Shown here: piece after piece, positions 5,814 through 5,981 of the stretch
How the letters are laid out: the number at the start of each line of letters is the position of its first letter
How positions within the stretch are numbered: the stretch's first letter is position 1
Assembly (NCBI GenBank): GCA_007129135.1
Contig: SKWB01000086.1
Coordinates: 1-5,981 of the forward strand
Length of the DNA stretch: 5,981 nt
Direction of reading: 5' to 3'
Source of the DNA: Halococcaceae archaeon
GTDB taxonomy: Archaea; Halobacteriota; Halobacteria; Halobacteriales; Halalkalicoccaceae
Made by a program: the position numbers and the translations under genes
Notes under the pieces: model-generated
What the model was told of the DNA's origin: nothing
What the model saw: the letters and a program-made list of their open reading frames with translations, nothing else
The model's database searches: none

Positions 5814-5833
5814 GATCGCGGCTTCGACTCGAT

Positions 5834-5981
5834 TCACCTGTCGCTCTCGTGTGGGTTCAACAGGGTCCCGTAGTTCTCGGCGTGCTCGGTGTACTCGATG
5901 AAACGCGGCGCGTCGGGATCGAACGGCCGCTGTAGCGACTCGAACGCCTTCTTCTTGTCCCAGCCCTGGAGCTTGCCGATC
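5834..5981 (-). CDS. C-terminal 48 residues of an unrecognised protein (5' part beyond window)
   Basis: On the minus strand an open frame enters from the right edge, with its first complete codon at 5980, and ends at a TGA at 5834-5836. The peptide starts IGKLQGWDKKKAFESL and ends in YGTLLNPHESDR. It is charged, with no membrane segment, and has an aromatic-rich stretch FIEYTEHAENYG (27-38) that looks like a soluble enzyme tail rather than random translation. Codons prefer G or C in third position, as in the neighbouring genes, which supports coding. I do not recognise the family. It is convergent with the HxlR-family gene. Confidence 0.6.
   Translation of the reverse strand, partial: IGKLQGWDKKKAFESLQRPFDPDAPRFIEYTEHAENYGTLLNPHESDR

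Larger units (their letters stand above)
5554..5833. other. Non-coding intergenic stretch, more AT-rich than flanking genes
   Basis: These 280 bases lie between the stop codons of two convergent genes. Only short open frames without family resemblance occur, for example one of 62 codons at 5508-5696 that overlaps the regulator gene. TATA-like stretches (TGTATATC near 5652, TGTATAAGG near 5725) have no credible gene behind them. Two hairpins occur in the right half. A small RNA or a decayed insertion is possible but not shown. Confidence 0.5.

Noticed and set aside
5735..5830. Possible tRNA gene on the minus strand
   Set aside because: The T-loop consensus is present, but the T-stem mispairs at two of five positions and no matching acceptor or anticodon stem can be found.
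1..5981. CRISPR array
   Set aside because: No regularly spaced direct repeats of 24-40 bases are visible anywhere in the window.

Overview
The window looks like haloarchaeal chromosome. GC content is high, the predicted proteins are strongly acidic, a canonical archaeal SRP54 is present, and several genes have a TATA-like box 26-30 bases before the start codon with no leader, the usual haloarchaeal promoter layout. This rests on sequence reading alone; genus and species cannot be assigned.

Layout from left to right. Positions 1-1027 (minus) hold the N and G domains and the beginning of the M domain of SRP54, cut by the window edge. A 79-base divergent gap separates it from a small class I SAM-dependent methyltransferase at 1107-1706 (plus). 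The methyltransferase converges on a three-gene minus-strand block. The 211-base convergent gap (1707-1917) holds a striking perfect 14-bp inverted repeat spanning 78 bp and a possible T-run terminator.

The minus-strand block, in transcription order, is chrA (3535-5046, two-domain chromate/anion efflux permease), an ABC ATPase (2736-3413, FetA-like) and its permease (1918-2736, FetB/UPF0014). The ABC pair overlaps by one base and is very likely translationally coupled. Divergent from chrA is a HxlR-family winged-helix regulator (5185-5553, plus) with an N-terminal Cys-X-Cys-X-Cys. The 138-base divergent region contains two well-placed TATA boxes, an inverted repeat between them, and a 12-bp palindrome between the chrA TATA box and its start codon. 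Together these suggest a small metal- or redox-responsive efflux module: sensor/repressor, oxyanion exporter and putative metal-export ABC system. This role is inferred, not shown.

The right end (5554-5833) is a more AT-rich non-coding stretch with two hairpins, one resembling a tRNA T-arm. It is followed by the last 48 codons of an unrecognised minus-strand gene (5834-5981). I found no CRISPR array, intact tRNA or rRNA, or recognisable transposase. The most interesting parts are the divergent regulator/chrA control region and the 78-bp inverted-repeat structure; no wholly new system is evident.
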